Part shown: piece after piece, positions 42,130 through 51,265 of the stretch | Layout: every line of letters starts with the position of its first letter | Position numbering within the stretch: the stretch's first letter is position 1 | Origin: CBDFNN01 sp965250215 | GTDB lineage: Bacteria; Bacteroidota; Rhodothermia; Rhodothermales; DATKEJ01 | Assembly (NCBI GenBank): GCA_965250215.1 | Contig: CBDFNN010000004.1 | Coordinates: 620,001 to 684,000 of the forward strand | Direction: 5' to 3' | Length of the DNA stretch: 64,000 bases | The notes under the pieces: generated by a model | What the model was told of the DNA's origin: nothing | Seen by the model: the letters and a program-made list of their open reading frames with translations, nothing else | Database searches by the model: none | Program-made: the position numbers and the translations under genes

Positions 42130-42300
42130 TTACCAGAGGCGTTGGGTCTGGTTGAAGCTCTTAACAAGGGCCAAACGCTCTTGCCGTGAAACTCCTTTGC
42201 GATCCAGCTTGCTCGTCAACTTCAACCATACATCTTCAGCAATCTGACCACTCATATACATTTTCAAAAGTCTGTTAAAGGGATTCTTAGTCTTTTTCAT
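42130..42300 (-). CDS. Small basic protein of unknown function (56 residues)
   Basis: An ATG at 42298-42300 opens a complete 56-codon frame ending TGG TAA. The protein starts MKKTKNPFNRLLKMYMSGQI and ends VKSFNQTQRLW. It is basic, with amphipathic helix-like spacing, and has no signal peptide or membrane segment. A GAGGT purine run lies 8-12 bp upstream, and a strong terminator lies downstream on the same strand. I do not recognise it. The amino-acid composition is unlike the repeat-derived frames around it, so I think it is a real small gene. Confidence 0.55.
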   Translation of the reverse strand: MKKTKNPFNRLLKMYMSGQIAEDVWLKLTSKLDRKGVSRQERLALVKSFNQTQRLW

Positions 42301-42696
42301 CTTGAGACCTCTATGGGTTTAGTTTGTCATCCTTTACCTAGACATTACCCAAATAGCGGGCCGAGGGAGGAAGGGGTGATGGGTATTGAGTTATGAGTTC
42401 TGGGTATTATAACTATTAAGTAGCTGTTAATTAGTATGATGAAGCCAGTGTAAATACCGCGATTTTGGCTGATCAGTGTGTGCCAAGAACATTGTCGTGC
42501 CCCATATAACGTATAGTATGTAGGACATTGATGTAGCCTAGTCTCTCCAAGAAGGACATAAAGTATCCTCCATCTGTGCCCCCGAGTTCCTGAGCCCCTC
42601 ACTACCCCATTGCCTCTTAGCCCCTGATTTGTGCAACTTCTCGCCTATTGAACTATCCAAGTTCTAGCTTATATCTCAACTCACTTACCAGATAAC
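42301..42696. other. Gene-free gap with word repeats
   Basis: No gene is supported. It holds GGTGATGGGTATTGAGTTAT and GAGTTCTGGGT (42376-42408) and a degenerate CAGCCCCT string, CCTGAGCCCCTCACTACCCC then TCTTAGCCCCTGAT (42591-42628). The rest is unremarkable and should contain the promoters for both flanking genes. Confidence 0.5.
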
Positions 42697-43245
42697 ATGA
42701 AACGTTTTTTGACTCTATCTCTGCTTATCGCAGCGATGTTTTCTTTCCAGCCAGAATTGCACGCTCAGGCTCCAGAGGCCGACAAGAGCATTCTTGATTT
42801 GTCTTTCCTCCGAGTAAAAGGCGAGGATGGTAGCAATAACCCAGTTGTTCGACTTATGTATTCTCGTCCAGCCAAGAACGGTCGAAATATCTTCGGTGAC
42901 TTAGTCAAAATGGACAAAGTATGGAGACTCGGAGCAAATGAGGCCACAGAAATGATGGTTTTCAGTGAGATCACTCTGGGTGGTACGAAAGTCGATGCTG
43001 GTAGGTACAGTCTCTTTGCTATCCCTTCTGCGGACAAGTGGACACTGATCGTAAGCAATCAACTTGATGTCTGGGGAGCATTTTCCTATAGCGAAGACCA
43101 TGACGTCGCTCGGATTGAAGTCGGTAATGTTGCAGCTCAAGAGGCCTCTACGGAGCTTTTCTCGATGTACTTCAGCAAAGACGGTGACCTGAACATCGAA
43201 TGGGACACGACCAAAGTGACAGTACCCGTTGCCGTGTCACACTAG
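42697..43245 (+). CDS. DUF2911 exported protein
   Basis: A 182-residue secreted or periplasmic protein with a signal peptide (MKRFLTLSLLIAAMFSFQPE, cleaved near LHAQA). The body matches DUF2911, common in Bacteroidota and relatives: VVRLMYSRPAKNGRNIFGDL, WRLGANEATEMMVFSEITLG, AGRYSLFAIPSADKWTLIVS and the late NIEWDTTKVTVPV. The function is unknown. A terminator follows 69 bp after the stop, so it is probably transcribed alone. Confidence 0.92.
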   Translation: MKRFLTLSLLIAAMFSFQPELHAQAPEADKSILDLSFLRVKGEDGSNNPVVRLMYSRPAKNGRNIFGDLVKMDKVWRLGANEATEMMVFSEITLGGTKVDAGRYSLFAIPSADKWTLIVSNQLDVWGAFSYSEDHDVARIEVGNVAAQEASTELFSMYFSKDGDLNIEWDTTKVTVPVAVSH

Positions 43246-43313
43246 GGCAAGAATTGCTTGCCATTTTGCTTTGGTAATCTGAGGCAGGCAGCTAAGTTAA
43301 TAGTATTCTATGA

Positions 43314-43352
43314 GAAAGACATTCTTCGAGAGGAGGATGTCTTTCTTTGTTT
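43314..43352 (+). terminator. Terminator downstream of the DUF2911 gene
   Basis: GAAAGACAT (43314-43322) pairs perfectly with ATGTCTTTC (43337-43345) around a 14-base loop, followed by the T-rich TTTGTTTG. Confidence 0.7.
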
Positions 43353-43485
43353 GAGGCTCAGGTCAGCTGAGCTTTGTATAGATCGAATCCTTCTTGATTT
43401 TCTGACGACTGAGACTGACGACTGGTCATGGTGGCCGCAAGCAGACATCTCCGGCACTTTCCTCTAATGATCTCGTAACCAAAGC

Positions 43486-44799
43486 ATGACCCTAGACCTT
43501 TGGATCATAGCTGCACTATTCCTACTCGGCGCTTTTCTCGGTTTTGCCTTCACCTACCTCTGGTCAAAAACCAAGTTGGCAAAGGAGACCAAGGCATTGC
43601 AAATCGAGGTGGCCACTCTTGAGAGGGAACGCGAAATCCAACAAGAGGAAAAGGCAAAAGAAAAGGACTGGGTAGAGACTTCGAAGCAGCAAATGCGTGA
43701 GGCCTTTGAGTCACTCGCTGGTGAAACTCTTCGGACAAATTCCCGCGACTTCCTTCGCTACTCAAGACAGGAGCTTGATGCCATGCTTGGCAAAGTGCGA
43801 GGCGATTGGAAGACGCAGCAGGTCGAGATCGAAAAGGTCGTCGATCCACTGAAAAAGAACCTCGACCAATTGGATGGCCATGTAAGAACTCTTGAGCAAA
43901 AGCGAGAAGGTGCCTATCGTGCCCTCGAGCAGCAGCTAGAAGGCTTGGGTAAGACCCAAGTCGATCTGCAAAAGAATACAAACGATTTAGTCAAAGCTCT
44001 ACGCTCTTCGAACACTCGCGGTCAATGGGGCGAGATGCAGCTAAAGCGGGTGGTAGAGATGGCGGGGATGGTCAAAAACGTCTCCTTTAAAGAACAAGTC
44101 GATCTTGGCGGAGGAAGGCCAGATATGATTGTCTATTTACCAGGTGGAGGGAATCTGCCAGTCGATTCAAAAACTCCAATCGATGCCTATATGAAAGCCG
44201 TTGAGGAGGAGGATGAAGGGCGCAGGAATGATCTGATGAAACGTCACGAATTGTCAATCCGGAGGCGAATAAAAGAATTGGCTGATCGAAAATATTGGGA
44301 GCTCTTAGATCACTCACCCGAGTTTGTCATTATGTTTGTGCCCAACGAGGCCTGCCTCAGCGCAGCGTTTCAGATGGCACCAGGTCTTCTTGAGGACGCC
44401 TTAAATCAAAAAGTGCTTATTGCGACGCCTGTTACTCTTTTGGCCCTACTCAAGTCTATCGCTTTTGGTTGGCAGCAGCATCAAGTTACAGAGAATGCGA
44501 GGCAGATTGCGGATCAAGGAGCCGAGCTGTACAAACGCTTGGCAAAAATGCTTGGTCATCTAGAAAATCATCGCAAGCATCTTCATGCCAGTGTGGATTC
44601 TTACAACAGCGTCATCGGGTCTATGGAAAGGAGAGTCATTCCGTCTGCCCGAAAATTCGAAGAGATGGGAGTTGGCAAAGCCCAGCCACTGCAAGGCCCT
44701 AAGTCGGTAGAGTTATTTCCTACCGTCCCGAGACATCTTCCAAAAGACGATAAAGCAGACTCAGAAAATCAGCTTCCAGGTTTATTAGGATCGAAATAG
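43486..44799 (+). CDS. rmuC: DNA recombination protein RmuC
   Basis: A 437-residue RmuC, thought to be a nuclease-related factor limiting recombination between inverted repeats in E. coli. One N-terminal membrane helix (IIAALFLLGAFLGFAFTYLW) anchors it. A coiled coil rich in Glu, Lys and Gln spans about 27-165. The conserved domain then begins with SSNTRGQWGEMQLKRVVEMA, followed by DMIVYLPGGGNLPVDSKTPI, EFVIMFVPNEACLSAA and VTLLALLKSIAFGWQQ. Length is usual. The 3' end overlaps the convergent arsC by 31 bp. A RmuC in a genome rich in short repeats is suggestive but only by position. Confidence 0.95.
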   Translation: MTLDLWIIAALFLLGAFLGFAFTYLWSKTKLAKETKALQIEVATLEREREIQQEEKAKEKDWVETSKQQMREAFESLAGETLRTNSRDFLRYSRQELDAMLGKVRGDWKTQQVEIEKVVDPLKKNLDQLDGHVRTLEQKREGAYRALEQQLEGLGKTQVDLQKNTNDLVKALRSSNTRGQWGEMQLKRVVEMAGMVKNVSFKEQVDLGGGRPDMIVYLPGGGNLPVDSKTPIDAYMKAVEEEDEGRRNDLMKRHELSIRRRIKELADRKYWELLDHSPEFVIMFVPNEACLSAAFQMAPGLLEDALNQKVLIATPVTLLALLKSIAFGWQQHQVTENARQIADQGAELYKRLAKMLGHLENHRKHLHASVDSYNSVIGSMERRVIPSARKFEEMGVGKAQPLQGPKSVELFPTVPRHLPKDDKADSENQLPGLLGSK

Positions 44800-45197
44800 T
44801 CGCGGATCCAATCGGTTAACTCATTTCTCACTTCGACGAAGGCCGCCAGCTTCTCTTCATCGCTAGCATCGACCGCTGAAGGATCTCTAAATGCGTGATG
44901 GATGGTTTTTGTATCTCCCGGGAAAATTGGACAGGACTCCTTGGCTGAGTCACATACCGTTACCGCGAGGTCGATGTCTTTGTCTAAAAACAGATCGATG
45001 TGATCTGATGTCTGCATCCCAATATCGATGCCAGCTAAAGCCATGGCTTTTACAGCAAAAGGATTGACACCTCCAGGCTCGGTGCCCGCCGAGTACACCT
45101 CATAGTGATCGCCAAAATGATGCCTTAGTAAGCCCTCACTCATCTGAGATCGAGACGAGTTATGCGTGCAAATGATGAGAATAGATTTTTTAAACAT
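44769..45197 (-). CDS. arsC: Thioredoxin-type arsenate reductase
   Basis: A 142-residue cytoplasmic ArsC of the low-molecular-weight-phosphatase fold. The P-loop is CTHNSSRSQMSE (first catalytic Cys), and the second and third redox cysteines appear in TVCDSAKESCPIFPG. The set of three matches pI258-type reductases, which reduce arsenate to arsenite with thioredoxin. No arsenite pump or ArsR regulator lies next to it, so it is an orphan. It overlaps rmuC tail to tail. Confidence 0.93.
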   Translation of the reverse strand: MFKKSILIICTHNSSRSQMSEGLLRHHFGDHYEVYSAGTEPGGVNPFAVKAMALAGIDIGMQTSDHIDLFLDKDIDLAVTVCDSAKESCPIFPGDTKTIHHAFRDPSAVDASDEEKLAAFVEVRNELTDWIRDYFDPNKPGS

Positions 45198-45392
45198 CGT
45201 AATAATGTCCTGACGCGGTCGTGAAGTATCCGTATCGCCGCACCATTTTCTGGTGTTTTCTTTCGAAGCATCTGTATTCTTCCTGAGAACAGCAAAGAAT
45301 GTATTGGACGTGACAATCAGGAAGGAATACTAGCTAAGAAAGGAAATGCCAGAAAAGAATGGATGTTCTTAACGCTACTGACAGAACATAAG

Positions 45393-45419
45393 AAAGGCTC
45401 GCGGTGGGTGCGAGCCTTT
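45393..45419 (-). terminator. Bidirectional-looking terminator of birA
   Basis: AAAGGCTCGC (45393-45402) pairs perfectly over 10 bp with GCGAGCCTTT (45410-45419) around a 7-base loop. T residues follow on both strands. It lies 95 bp after the birA stop. A second hairpin, CGGGAC-TGT-GTCCCG, sits just inside at 45428-45442. Confidence 0.75.
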
Positions 45420-45513
45420 TCTCCTAACGGGACTGTGTCCCGCGCCTCAATCCTCCAAATTGCATTTCCTAAAAGGATGCATATATATACGCACCGCCTT
45501 CGAGCCAAAAGGG

Positions 45514-46335
45514 TCAGAGAAACCTGAGATTTCCTAGCTTCGAAATTGAGCCCGAGTAATAGGTTTTCTCATCTAGACCCTGTTTAATTTGCAATCCACC
45601 TTTATCATTAACCCCTCCAAGAATCCCTTGAATCGAATTTGTTTTGGAATTCGACGGGAGAAACTCGATTTCTTTTCCGAGGCCGAGAAGGTGCTCGCGG
45701 TAAGGATTTAGTAAGTCCTCCACCGACTCCGAAAGTAGTGTCAATTGGCCTTCTAAATTATTCAGTATTTCTGCCAACAGTAGTTCAATGGGCCAGAGTC
45801 TTCCGTTTTCGAGTCGGAGGGAGGTGGCACGGTCTTGCAGTGCGTCAGGAAAATCGACTTGGTTGACATTTAGACCTAAACCTAGAACGATCTGTTGATT
45901 TCGATCATCAGCGTCCGAGCTGATGCTGGACTCAAGCAGTATCCCAGCGCACTTGCGACCTGAGACTAAAACATCATTCGGCCATTTCAACTTTGGGTCA
46001 AGCATTTTGTCAATCCCCACGATGGCATCTCGAACGGCGATCGCGGCTAGCAATCCTATCAGTGGGATTTGACTAGGATCTAGCTTAGTTCGAAGAATTG
46101 TGCTGAAGGTCAAATTTTGCCCCAGTCGGCTAGACCAGTTTCTGCCCTGCGTGCCCCTACCGTCGTTTTGAAAGTCTGTTAGAACGACAAGCCCATGTTG
46201 CGCTCCCTCCTGAATAAGCTTGAGTGCTCTGGTGTTCGTAGATCCTATGACTCGATGATATTCGTAGACCTGGCCCAGGGCGGTGGTGCGAAGATACTTT
46301 TGAAAGGATTTGAGTGATCCGGTCTCGATAGTCAT
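45514..46335 (-). CDS. birA: Biotin--[acetyl-CoA-carboxylase] ligase
   Basis: A 273-residue biotin protein ligase that attaches biotin to the carboxylase carrier. The biotin/ATP loop is NDGRGTQGRNWSS, with STNTRALKLI upstream, LKWPNDVLVSGRKCAGILLE after it and VLGLGLNVNQ. There is no N-terminal DNA-binding domain, so it is a monofunctional ligase and not a repressor like E. coli BirA. The C-terminal SH3-like domain is present. Start ATG at 46333-46335; a minus-strand lipoprotein gene lies upstream after 107 bp. Confidence 0.95.
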   Translation of the reverse strand: MTIETGSLKSFQKYLRTTALGQVYEYHRVIGSTNTRALKLIQEGAQHGLVVLTDFQNDGRGTQGRNWSSRLGQNLTFSTILRTKLDPSQIPLIGLLAAIAVRDAIVGIDKMLDPKLKWPNDVLVSGRKCAGILLESSISSDADDRNQQIVLGLGLNVNQVDFPDALQDRATSLRLENGRLWPIELLLAEILNNLEGQLTLLSESVEDLLNPYREHLLGLGKEIEFLPSNSKTNSIQGILGGVNDKGGLQIKQGLDEKTYYSGSISKLGNLRFL

Positions 46336-46442
46336 GGATTAGGTCGTCGTTTCGCCGCAGCTTTTCTTTTTCATGTTCGCAAACTAGAAGCTGATCCTGG
46401 GCCCTCAGGATTCCTGACCCACAACCCACAACGCAAAACCGT

Positions 46443-47219
46443 CTAATCCTCAGGGTCTTCGGACAATCTCCTGTACGACACCTCGGTTCTAACGCGCATC
46501 GCATCGACCAAGATTGGGTCGACAAATGAATCCACGGACCAGGTGATCGGAACGGCGGCCAATTCGTCGTTGTCAAGCTGAATCGATACACTGGACTTTT
46601 CCTTGAACAAAGCGCCGCGCTGATGCCGAACATAAGAGACGGATTGAATGTCGCTGCTAAGTGAAGCCGTACCGATCTCGATATCATCCAAAACCACATC
46701 CTGCGACTCTCGTCCTGTGATTCGTAACGATACCTCGCCACCTTCGTCCAGCTTCGCAAAATCATACTTCTCAATCACCTTCGGAGATTTGAAAATACTC
46801 GAGTCCAATCGAATCTCGGCATAGGGATTCGTATTGATCCAACGAAGTCCTTCTCTTTTCTTCGGCCAGGCGAAGTCATCCAAAAAACTAGTCGAGTCCG
46901 CGTGAAGCAAAAGATACTTTTGACCAGTAGCCTTGGGATTGATCTGATAGCTTGCTGTATGACTTGCGATCGTGTTTCCGTTCACGTCGAGCCATGATGT
47001 ATTCGACGTACGAACATGGGGCTTTGAAGTGATCGACTCGAAATTCGATTCCAAGTCTGACCAATTAAGTACGGCGATTTCATCCGCGAGTTTAGGATTT
47101 TTTGATGCTCCATCGGCACCGGAATTCGCCTGACACGAAATGAATGTCAGAACACAAATCAAGAATGCACCCTGCTTGATCTTCTCCGAAATACAACGAT
47201 ATGAAATGTAGTCTGCCAC
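46443..47219 (-). CDS. Lipoprotein of unknown function
   Basis: A 258-residue protein. The signal region is long (MADYISYRCISEKIKQGAFL then ICVLTFISC), ending in a lipobox cysteine near residue 29. The mature protein is rich in beta-type segments with few landmarks: NTSWLDVNGNTIASHTASYQ, TGQKYLLLHADSTSFLDDFA, NPYAEIRLDSSIFKSPKVIE. I do not recognise the family. It lies just upstream of birA on the same strand, with repeat-like CCCACAACCCACAACG in the gap. Confidence is high for a real gene and low for function. Confidence 0.72.
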   Translation of the reverse strand: MADYISYRCISEKIKQGAFLICVLTFISCQANSGADGASKNPKLADEIAVLNWSDLESNFESITSKPHVRTSNTSWLDVNGNTIASHTASYQINPKATGQKYLLLHADSTSFLDDFAWPKKREGLRWINTNPYAEIRLDSSIFKSPKVIEKYDFAKLDEGGEVSLRITGRESQDVVLDDIEIGTASLSSDIQSVSYVRHQRGALFKEKSSVSIQLDNDELAAVPITWSVDSFVDPILVDAMRVRTEVSYRRLSEDPED

Positions 47220-47306
47220 TATATTGCCTCCCCTAGATAAGCAATCTTACTACATCGGATCAAGAGCTATTCCGAGAATAGTTTTCTCCTTTCTTTCCAC
47301 GAAAAC

Positions 47307-48137
47307 ATGAATTTACGAGATTTAATCGAACTTCGTGACATCGCTGTGACCGCAGCCGATGAGGCTGGTCGACATGTGCGCAATCATTCTGGTCGAGTGG
47401 AGTCGAGTGATATCGAGCACAAAGGCACGCACGACTTGGTGACTCGTCTTGATAAAGAATCGCAGGAAATAATCATCAAGGCACTGAGCAAGGAATTGCC
47501 AGAATCGAATTTTCTAGCTGAGGAGGAAAACGTTGGACATTGGGGCAGCAATCCTGAAGGCAAATTCCGATGGATAATTGATCCCATTGATGGCACAACA
47601 AATTTCACTCAAGGGCTTCCGCATTATTCGATGAGTATCGGTCTTCAGAAAGGAGACGAACTGATTGTCGGCGTAGTTCTGGATGTATCCAATGGAGAGC
47701 TTTTCTCTGCCGTTAAGGATGGTGGTCTATATCTGAACGGACGGAAGGTTGAGGTCACAAAAAGAAATGCTTTGGGCGAGTGCGTCTTGGCAACGGGTTT
47801 CCCCTTCAAAGAATTCACGCACGTCGATGCATTTCTTGATGCCTTCCGTGTGATGATTTACGATTGCAGGTCAATTCGGAGATTGGGTTCCGCGGCAATC
47901 GATTTAGCCTATGTGGCATGCGGTAGACTCGATGGCTTTTTTGAAGTCGGACTTTCACCCTGGGACGTTGCAGCTGGTACGGTCCTGGTTCGAGAAGGAG
48001 GTGGAATCGTGAGCGACATGGCGGGATCGGACGAGTTTCTTTTTGAAAAGCATATCATCGCTAGCAATGGCTTGATTCACGACGAAATAAAACATAGAAT
48101 GGAAAAATTGTTAGCTTCGTACACGGCACCGGAATAG
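47307..48137 (+). CDS. suhB: Inositol monophosphatase family protein
   Basis: A 276-residue magnesium-dependent sugar phosphatase of the SuhB type. Metal sites are visible: FLAEEENVG (Glu), WIIDPIDGTTNFTQGLPHYS (Asp-Asp motif) and LSPWDVAAGTVLVREGGG. Likely substrate is inositol or another small polyol phosphate; SuhB in E. coli also affects transcription. Start ATG at 47307. fabI follows 16 bp later, so the two are probably co-transcribed. Confidence 0.93.
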   Translation: MNLRDLIELRDIAVTAADEAGRHVRNHSGRVESSDIEHKGTHDLVTRLDKESQEIIIKALSKELPESNFLAEEENVGHWGSNPEGKFRWIIDPIDGTTNFTQGLPHYSMSIGLQKGDELIVGVVLDVSNGELFSAVKDGGLYLNGRKVEVTKRNALGECVLATGFPFKEFTHVDAFLDAFRVMIYDCRSIRRLGSAAIDLAYVACGRLDGFFEVGLSPWDVAAGTVLVREGGGIVSDMAGSDEFLFEKHIIASNGLIHDEIKHRMEKLLASYTAPE

Positions 48138-48153
48138 ACAAGACACACAGAAC

Positions 48154-48981
48154 ATGAAAGGACACGGTTTACTCGCAGGAAAAAAAGGAATTGTATTCGG
48201 CGCGATGGTTGAGAGCAGCATCGCCTGGCAAATTGCATTAGCCATTCACCGAGAAGGTGGCGAGATGGTATTGACCAATGCACCAGTCACCAAGAGATTT
48301 GGCGAGCTGGATGAGTTGTCGAAAATAACAGGCGGTTCACCTGTGATCTACGCCGATGCAACGAGCGAGGAAGATCTCGACGGGCTTTTCAATAGCTCGA
48401 AAGAGCACTTCGATTCCAAAGTCGACTTTGTCGTGCATTCGATTGGTATGGGCCTGAATGTTCGAAAGAACCTAGGCTATGAGGAGCTGAATTATGATTG
48501 GTATAAAAAGTCTCTCGATATTTCTGCTATTTCTCTACACCGGGTAATAACCAGCGGACTGAATACGGAGAGCATAAAGGACAATGCATCCTTGCTAGCC
48601 CTTACCTATATCGGCGCACAAAGAGTTTTCTCGGCTTACTCCGAAATGGGCGATGCAAAGGCTCTACTCGAATCCATCGTTCGCTCCTTTGGCTATCGCT
48701 TGGGAAGAAAAGGAATCCGAATAAACTCCGTTTCTCAAAGCCCGACCAAGACGACCGCCGGTCAAGGTATCGCTGGCTTCGATGCCATGTTTGAGTTTGC
48801 GGAAAGAATGTCACCACTTGGAAACGCCGATGCCGAGAGTTGCGCAGACTATTGTGTATCGCTGTTGAGTGATCTCACCAGAATGGTGACGATGCAGAAT
48901 CTATTCCATGATGGTGGATTCTCCTCCATGGGAATCTCGGATTCAACCGTTGAAATTCTGGCTGATGCCTTGAAGGCCTAA
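48154..48981 (+). CDS. fabI: Enoyl-ACP reductase FabI
   Basis: A 275-residue short-chain dehydrogenase that reduces the double bond in the last step of fatty-acid elongation. The family's nucleotide loop is GIVFGAMVESSIAWQIALAI. The YX6K catalytic pair is in YSEMGDAK, preceded by LTYIGAQRVF. The C-terminal substrate region has SQSPTKTTAGQGIAGFDAMF and NLFHDGGFSSMGIS. FabI is the target of triclosan. Length is normal. It follows suhB closely. Confidence 0.94.
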   Translation: MKGHGLLAGKKGIVFGAMVESSIAWQIALAIHREGGEMVLTNAPVTKRFGELDELSKITGGSPVIYADATSEEDLDGLFNSSKEHFDSKVDFVVHSIGMGLNVRKNLGYEELNYDWYKKSLDISAISLHRVITSGLNTESIKDNASLLALTYIGAQRVFSAYSEMGDAKALLESIVRSFGYRLGRKGIRINSVSQSPTKTTAGQGIAGFDAMFEFAERMSPLGNADAESCADYCVSLLSDLTRMVTMQNLFHDGGFSSMGISDSTVEILADALKA

Positions 48982-49419
48982 AGCAGATATTTTTCAGCTG
49001 AATTTCCCTTCCTGTATTGAAGTCAATCTTTCTGGCATTGGAATGCGCAGGAAGAAAATATTTGCTTCAAAATAATTAGCAGCTAGTCTAAATTCTGTCG
49101 GATGCTTTAGATGCGGGGGCAATAAACCAGATCTAGACGGGGCTGTGGGAATTCTATTTTGACAGCCAATCGGATGAGGCAGGGGAAGGTGCATTCGAGG
49201 CATATATTTTCTTTCCGAGTGAGCGTTATTTAGGGATAGTTCTATATTTCGGAAAGTAAAATTGGCCAAGAAAGTAACTTCTCCTGCCTTTAAAAGAGGC
49301 TTTATAAATATTTTTCCACGCCCACGTCGAGATCGCTCGATATGGCCTTATATTCAAGGCTCATGTTACTCCGCTACCCCCACAGCGGCACGATCCCTTT
49401 TCACTAACGCATCAAGATT
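48982..49419. other. 438-bp gap without a supported gene
   Basis: A minus-strand 91-codon frame (48994-49269) has atypical composition and no homology I recognise. The stretch contains a short CGAG-ATCG-CTCG hairpin about 90 bp before queA and an AT-rich TTTATAAATATTTTT segment near 49300 that may belong to the queA promoter. Confidence 0.4.
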
Positions 49420-50472
49420 TTGGCTCTAAAGCTCTCCTCATTCATTTACGAATATCCCAACCGCGTAGTAGCAAAATACCCTGCAGTTCCTAGAGACAGC
49501 GCCAAATTGATGGTTCTGGATCGCGAGAAAAGGACGATCGAGCACAAAGAGTTCTCAGACATCGTCAAGTATTTTAAAAAAGACGACGTAATGGTCGTCA
49601 ATGACACCAAAGTTTTTCCAGCTAGATTGCACGGCAACAAGGAAAAGACGGGAGCTAAGATCGAAGTATTCTTACTTCGTGAATTGAATTCAGAGAGTCG
49701 GCTTTGGGATGTCATCGTTGAACCAGCTCGGAAGATTAGAATTGGCAACAAGCTTTTCTTTGACAATGATCTTGTGGCCGAAGTGATCGATAACACGACT
49801 TCTCGAGGACGTACTATTCGATTCCTATTTGAAGGCGACAATGAGGAGCTATACCAAGCGATCGATGCTATTGGCGAGACCCCAATTCCTCCATACATCA
49901 AGCGGAAGGTCGAGGAAGAGGATGCGGAACGATACCAGACCGTTTTTGCTGAAAATAGAGGAGCCGTTGCAGCACCAACTGCCGGACTTCACTTTACTCC
50001 AAAGATTGTAGACAAGATCAAGAAGAAGGGAGTCGATATTCAGAAGGTTACGCTTCATGTCGGCCTCGGTACATTTCGTCCAGTTGAGGTCGAGGATCTG
50101 ACGAAGCACAGAATGGACTCTGAGTCCTTCCACGTGAGCCCAGATACGGCCGATCGAGTCAATGAGGCGCTGAGATCGCCGGAAAACAAGGTGACTTGTG
50201 TTGGTACAACAGCTGTTCGCGCAGTTGAGTCGGCTATTTCCGCCGCTGGATATTTGAAAGCAGCTCAAGGATGGACCGATAAGTTCATATACCCACCTTA
50301 TGACTTTAAAATTACAGAGCAGCTATTGACGAATTTCCATCAGCCAAAATCAACTTTGCTGATGCTCGTGGCAGGATTTGCTGGCCAGGAGTTTATGATG
50401 GAAGCCTACAAAGAGGCAATCAAGAAGAAGTATAGGTTCTTCAGCTTCGGAGATGCCATGCTGATTATTTAG
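49420..50472 (+). CDS. queA: S-adenosylmethionine:tRNA ribosyltransferase-isomerase
   Basis: A 350-residue QueA that transfers ribose from SAM to preQ1 in tRNA during queuosine synthesis. Family blocks: VVAKYPAVPRDSAKLMVLDR, VNDTKVFPARLHGNKEKTGA, VAAPTAGLHFTPKI, VTLHVGLGTFRPVEVEDLTK and NFHQPKSTLLMLVAGFAG. The start is TTG at 49420, with no nearby ATG that would keep the N-terminus. QueA together with gluQ at 19.5 kb implies queuosine-modified tRNA in this cell. Word repeats follow the stop codon. Confidence 0.97.
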   Translation: MALKLSSFIYEYPNRVVAKYPAVPRDSAKLMVLDREKRTIEHKEFSDIVKYFKKDDVMVVNDTKVFPARLHGNKEKTGAKIEVFLLRELNSESRLWDVIVEPARKIRIGNKLFFDNDLVAEVIDNTTSRGRTIRFLFEGDNEELYQAIDAIGETPIPPYIKRKVEEEDAERYQTVFAENRGAVAAPTAGLHFTPKIVDKIKKKGVDIQKVTLHVGLGTFRPVEVEDLTKHRMDSESFHVSPDTADRVNEALRSPENKVTCVGTTAVRAVESAISAAGYLKAAQGWTDKFIYPPYDFKITEQLLTNFHQPKSTLLMLVAGFAGQEFMMEAYKEAIKKKYRFFSFGDAMLII

Positions 50473-50578
50473 GGGCTGTGGGGCTAGGGAGCTGAGGGAA
50501 TAGAACCTCAGCTGGAATCATAAGTCTGATGTTCTTAAGCTCTGATGTTCTGAAAATCTGATGTTCTGACCTTCTTTT
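50473..50578. repeat. Word repeats between queA and ispD
   Basis: GGCTGTGGGGCTAGGGAGC and GAGGGAATAGAACC (degenerate reverse CAGCCCCT) are followed by about three copies of TCTGATGTTCT in different contexts (TCTGATGTTCTTAAGC, TCTGATGTTCTGAAAATC, TCTGATGTTCTGACC). The last lies 5-15 bp before the ispD ATG. Confidence 0.75.
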
Positions 50579-51265
50579 ATGTCCGACCCTATCCCAAATC
50601 TTCTCGTCGTTATCCCAGCAGGTGGATCCGGTTCAAGATTGGGTGGAGAGCGAAAGCAATTTCGATCCCTGGGCGATTATCCCGTCATCATTCACACGCT
50701 CAGGAAATTCGATACCCATCCGATGGTTCGTGCTATTGCCGTGGCTGCACCTCGTGACGACATCGACAAGTGGATCCAAGCGATCCGGGACTATCGATTT
50801 AAAAAAGTCCGATCTGTTGTGGCTGGTGGTGAGACAAGACAAGCTTCTGTTTTCAACGGTCTAAAAGTATTCCGAAAAAAGGAAAACATGATTGTCATGA
50901 TTCATGATGCCGTTCGGCCCTTTGTGTCTCATGAATTGATCAGTGAGGTGGCTGCGGCCGCGGAAGAGCATGGTGCAGCTGCGCCTGTTCTCGAATCTGT
51001 TGATACCGTTCGATTGAAAGACGGAGACTTCCTTGGCGAGACCCTCAATCGAACAGAGATCGTTCATATGCAGACTCCGCAGGCCTTTAAATATAAGACG
51101 ATCATTTCGGCACACGAAAACCATGAGGGCGAGCCGGTCACGGATGATGTGGCGCTGGTTCAGGCTTCGGGGCAAAAGGTTAAATGGGTCGTCGGAGAGA
51201 AGCAAAACTTCAAGATCACAAATCCTGAAGACTGGGAAGCAGCCGTACATATGGTAGAGGTGTAG
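50579..51265 (+). CDS. ispD: 2-C-methyl-D-erythritol 4-phosphate cytidylyltransferase
   Basis: A 228-residue cytidylyltransferase of the MEP isoprenoid pathway. The CTP-binding loop is VVIPAGGSGSRLGGERKQFR. Other blocks are VVAGGETRQASVFNGL, MIHDAVRPFVSHELI and QTPQAFKYKTI. It overlaps ispF by one base (TAGTGG-type), so the two are translationally coupled. The pair establishes the MEP route as the isoprenoid source for quinones and related lipids in this organism. Confidence 0.97.
   Translation: MSDPIPNLLVVIPAGGSGSRLGGERKQFRSLGDYPVIIHTLRKFDTHPMVRAIAVAAPRDDIDKWIQAIRDYRFKKVRSVVAGGETRQASVFNGLKVFRKKENMIVMIHDAVRPFVSHELISEVAAAAEEHGAAAPVLESVDTVRLKDGDFLGETLNRTEIVHMQTPQAFKYKTIISAHENHEGEPVTDDVALVQASGQKVKWVVGEKQNFKITNPEDWEAAVHMVEV

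Noticed and set aside
42345..42602. 85-codon minus-strand frame upstream of the DUF2911 gene
   Set aside because: It is built largely from the repeat words of that gap and shows no domain or signal.
43258..43467. 69-codon frame between the DUF2911 gene and rmuC
   Set aside because: It spans the terminator hairpin and a word repeat; no family signal.
48994..49269. 91-codon minus-strand frame between fabI and queA
   Set aside because: Odd composition (runs of Pro, His and Arg), no recognisable motif and no ribosome-binding site; looks like chance in a gap.
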